From positions 1 through 7,931 of the forward strand of contig JAJZDF010000021.1 in the NCBI GenBank assembly GCA_021828715.1: DNA of 7,931 nucleotides. The letters are read 5' to 3'. The DNA is from Thermoplasmata archaeon (GTDB lineage: Archaea > Thermoplasmatota > Thermoplasmata > Lutacidiplasmatales > UBA184). Below, piece after piece: positions 6,194 to 7,931 of this stretch; within the stretch, counting starts at the first letter, position 1; each line of letters opens with the position of its first letter. Made by a program: the position numbers and the translations under genes. Below the pieces are notes generated by a model that worked only from the letters and a program-made list of their open reading frames with translations, was not told where the DNA came from and did not search any database.

Positions 6194-7108
6194 GTGGAGG
6201 AGGATTTTGAAAGGCAGCTCTACTTTTTCACACTGACGAGAAGCCGCCACCGGATCCCGAACCTCCTTTCGATCCTCCTGCGAAAGCGAGGCGCCCTCAC
6301 TCTCAACAACGGTTCGCGGCTGAAGTTCGCGCCGGAGACGAAGCGGGGCGTCACCCAGCTCTTCCTGTTTTCCCTCAAGTACGGAGCGGAGATCCAGAAC
6401 CGGTCGGGCTACTGGGGGTTCGATCCGATCCGCAACCAGGTCCTCACCCCGAGCGGGTTGCGGTTCGATGTGCGAGGGTTCGAGCACGGGATCTTCGCCG
6501 AGACGTTCCTCTACGACATCCATTTCTGTGACGATCTGAAGGGCCGGACCGTGGTCCAAGCGGGCGGATTTGTGGGAGACACCGCCCTGCACTATGCGGA
6601 GCAGGGTGCGACGGTGTACTCGTTTGAGCCCGGTCGCAGCAGCTACGAACTGGCCTCGAGGAATCTCGAACTGAACCCCACCCTTTCTCCGAAGGTCGTG
6701 ATGAGAAACTTCGCGATCGGCCGGGACGGGTATGTGGACTTCCCCCAAACGGACGTCGTCACCGGTGGCGGTTCGGTGTTCGATGCGGGTAGCCCGAAGA
6801 CCGCCCAGGTGCGGAGCATCAGCATCGCCAGCATCCTCAAGGAATTTCACATCGAGGATCCGTATCTCCTGGACCTGGACATCAAGGGAAAGGAGTTTGA
6901 CGTGATCGAGGACCGTGACCTGGGCAAGTTCCATCGGATCCGGATCGAATACACCCCCGATGTCACACCGAACTCGGGGGGGAGGGAGTTGCTGCTGGAG
7001 CGGCTGCGGGAGTACGGATTCGGGTCCCCCCGGATATTCAAGCACAATTCGGGGAGTTACGATCTGCACCGCCACGGAACGATCGAGTGCTCCAGGTCGG
7101 AGACGTAG
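6194..7108 (+). CDS. FkbM-family-like SAM-dependent methyltransferase, divergent motifs
   Basis: Predicted soluble class I (Rossmann-fold) methyltransferase of 304 residues. The FkbM-like core runs from about 118 to 252: motif I region TVVQAGGFVGDTALHYAEQG (119-138), motif II VYSFEPGRSSYELASRNLEL (141-160) with acidic E145, and the later LLDLDIKGKEFDVI (225-238). FkbM-family enzymes O-methylate natural products, glycans or lipids, so a sugar or surface-glycan target is possible here but unproven. Two family residues differ. The usual Asp of 'VxDxGAxxGD' is Q122, and the usual Glu of 'DxEGxE' is K231. About 115 N-terminal residues precede the core and match nothing I recognise. The GTG start at 6194 is chosen from the TATA box 27 nt upstream; a TTG at 6152 would add 14 residues. 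No partner gene is close; both sides are gaps of more than 250 bp. Confidence 0.78.
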   Translation: MEEDFERQLYFFTLTRSRHRIPNLLSILLRKRGALTLNNGSRLKFAPETKRGVTQLFLFSLKYGAEIQNRSGYWGFDPIRNQVLTPSGLRFDVRGFEHGIFAETFLYDIHFCDDLKGRTVVQAGGFVGDTALHYAEQGATVYSFEPGRSSYELASRNLELNPTLSPKVVMRNFAIGRDGYVDFPQTDVVTGGGSVFDAGSPKTAQVRSISIASILKEFHIEDPYLLDLDIKGKEFDVIEDRDLGKFHRIRIEYTPDVTPNSGGRELLLERLREYGFGSPRIFKHNSGSYDLHRHGTIECSRSET

Positions 7109-7302
7109 ACGAGGAGCCCTCGGAGGACGAGAAGGAAGCGGGGTGGGCGGGGCCGGAGCTGGGGGGGAGCCGGACCGCACGCTCCGGTGTTCCTAGAGGT
7201 CCCAGAGAGATGGGAGGAAGTGGCGTGCACCCCGCTCCGGAGTCCCCCCTCCCGGACCGAGACCTCGCCCGGGGCTCCAAACCCGGAGATTGGGCCGCAA
7301 CC

Positions 7303-7344
7303 GTCGGGCCCTTCGGGAACGATCCTATCACGACGGGGCCCGAC
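7303..7344. repeat. 9-bp perfect inverted repeat upstream of the right-edge gene
   Basis: GTCGGGCCC (7303-7311) pairs perfectly with GGGCCCGAC (7336-7344) around a 24-nt spacer that includes CTATCA. The A-rich patch TAAGAAA follows seven bases later. The arrangement could be a regulator site or an RNA hairpin. At this GC content a stem of this length is not rare, so its function is open. Confidence 0.4.
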
Positions 7345-7553
7345 CCCGGGTAAGAAACCCTCTCGCGGGGACGTTCGTGACGGCGCGATCGGGGCCCAAG
7401 CATCGGCCCGCCGGGATCGGGTTTCCCTCCGTTGGGACATCGGGGGGGAGGCGGACGGTTCGGGTTCCTCCGACCGATCGAAGCGGCCGGGACTCGACGT
7501 GGCGGCCGCCGGTACGGAGACTTCGCGCCTCCTCGAAGCTCGCTCCGAGTAGC

Positions 7554-7557
7554 GAGG
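7554..7557 (+). promoter_or_regulatory. Shine-Dalgarno-like GAGG before GTG 7566
   Basis: GAGG ends 8 nt before the GTG at 7566, a normal spacing for pairing with the CCUCC of 16S rRNA. It supports GTG 7566 over the in-frame GTG 7377 and ATG 7704, neither of which has a better site that I can see. Confidence 0.4.
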
Positions 7558-7565
7558 ACGACGCG

Positions 7566-7931
7566 GTGCGGTATCGCGTTCTTTCGCCGGAGCTTCATGG
7601 GACGCTCTTCGGGAACACCCGAGCCAAAATCGAACCGCAGCACGAGGTCCGGCTGAACCTCCTCGCTCAGGGATTCCAAAGACCGGACGGGAGTCGGGTC
7701 CCGATGGAGGAGGTTCGCAGTGCGGGGAAGGCGCTCCGCCGCGCACGGAAGGGTGACGGACGTCCCGTGGAGTCGATCCCCGTAGCCGACCGGGTCGAGC
7801 AGGTACAGCGGCGGCGGGGGTTCCCTACGCCGCTGGGGTGGAACAGCTTCCCCAGGACTGCACCGGTCGGGGTCTGGAGGAGCACCCGGTTTACAAAGTG
7901 GCCCATCGAGGTAGCCCACCTCTTCAAGATC
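7566..7931 (+). CDS. Unidentified protein, N-terminal part, runs off the window end
   Basis: No family recognised. The frame is open for 122 codons from the GTG to the last base of the window, and in fact from 7197, so the C-terminus lies outside. It begins VRYRVLSPELHGTLFGNTRA, and the visible part ends with STRFTKWPIEVAHLFKI. It is basic (many Arg/Lys, e.g. ALRRARKGDGR near 56-66 and QRRRGF near 81-86), with no signal peptide and no membrane segment. Counted by eye, about 78% of third codon positions are G/C, while second positions of the first 30 codons are only about 40% G/C. This fits a real gene, whereas the same frame upstream of 7566 loses that pattern and turns Arg/Pro/Ser-rich. A GAGG lies 8 nt before the start. 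ATG 7704 is a shorter alternative. The antisense frames here are Pro/Arg-rich and look like shadows. Confidence 0.6.
   Translation, partial: MRYRVLSPELHGTLFGNTRAKIEPQHEVRLNLLAQGFQRPDGSRVPMEEVRSAGKALRRARKGDGRPVESIPVADRVEQVQRRRGFPTPLGWNSFPRTAPVGVWRSTRFTKWPIEVAHLFKI

Larger units (their letters stand above)
7109..7565. other. 457-bp gap without a convincing gene
   Basis: Frames open here on both strands are dominated by Arg, Pro, Gly and Ser, and second codon positions are very GC-rich, which is typical of non-coding GC-rich DNA. The gap holds two inverted repeats. CCGGAGC (7153-7159) / GCTCCGG (7181-7187) lies 45 nt after the methyltransferase stop and could mark its 3' end, although no T-run follows. 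A longer one at 7303-7344 is listed separately. A short A-rich patch TAAGAAA (7351-7357) is the only AT-rich promoter-like spot. No tRNA or other RNA gene was recognised. Confidence 0.5.

Noticed and set aside
4990..6210. Plus-strand open frame of 406 codons over the MFS gene and following gap
   Set aside because: Shadow frame: Arg/Gly/Pro-rich and without hydrophobic segments. The overlapping frame gives a clean 12-TM MFS protein.
7087..7552. Two overlapping plus-strand frames (7087-7353 and 7187-7552)
   Set aside because: Low-complexity Gly/Pro/Ser/Arg translations, mutually overlapping, with no promoter or ribosome-binding signal. They are best seen as chance frames in GC-rich non-coding DNA.
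7038..7919. Minus-strand open frame of 293 codons at the right end
   Set aside because: Pro/Arg-rich translation without domains. It overlaps the methyltransferase 3' end and is antisense to the plus frame from 7566, which has the better codon-position pattern and a ribosome-binding-like site.

Overview
The window is GC-rich DNA that most likely comes from an uncultivated, high-GC archaeon, probably of the Thermoplasmata. No marker gene is present, so this is inference. It rests on three things. The surface protein carries several 'FTESGLPxGTxWNV'-type domains, which I associate mainly with secreted proteins of Thermoplasmata. The FkbM-like gene has a TATA box about 27 bp upstream of its likely start codon, as in archaeal leaderless transcripts. 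Bacterial-type signals are scarce: Shine-Dalgarno sequences are mostly absent and no hairpin is followed by a T-run.

Layout, left to right. (1) Positions 3-1438 (+): the 3' end of a membrane permease gene, then an ABC ATPase gene that starts in a GTGA overlap. Together they look like a two-component exporter of the ABC-2 kind. (2) Positions 1717-3987 (-), convergent to the ABC pair: a 756-residue surface protein. It has a signal peptide, one GLP-W sandwich domain, seven 43-residue YVTN-type blades, three more GLP-W domains, and a C-terminal membrane anchor with a basic stop-transfer. (3) A divergent intergenic region of 258 bp, up to the chosen start at 4246, with sparse AT-rich patches that could be two promoters. 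(4) Positions 4246-5911 (+): a stand-alone chromate-resistance (ChrB C-terminal, PF09828-like) protein overlapping by 35 nt a 12-TM MFS transporter. This is a plausible oxyanion or metal stress unit without a CHR-family ChrA in view. (5) Positions 6194-7108 (+): an FkbM-like SAM-dependent methyltransferase, probably transcribed alone from its own TATA box, with unusual substitutions in otherwise conserved motifs. (6) A 457-bp gene-poor gap with inverted repeats. (7) From 7566 to the right edge (+): an open frame with coding-like base composition and no recognised family, cut off by the window end.

The genes do not form one pathway. Export (ABC), cell-surface display (propeller), transport and stress (ChrB/MFS) and possible glycan or small-molecule methylation (FkbM) sit side by side as separate transcription units. 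I see no mobile element, CRISPR array, tRNA or rRNA. I did not find a clear new multi-gene system. The items most worth a second look are the stand-alone ChrB/MFS pair, the surface propeller with blades homogenised at the DNA level, the degenerate-motif FkbM protein and the unidentified gene at the right edge.
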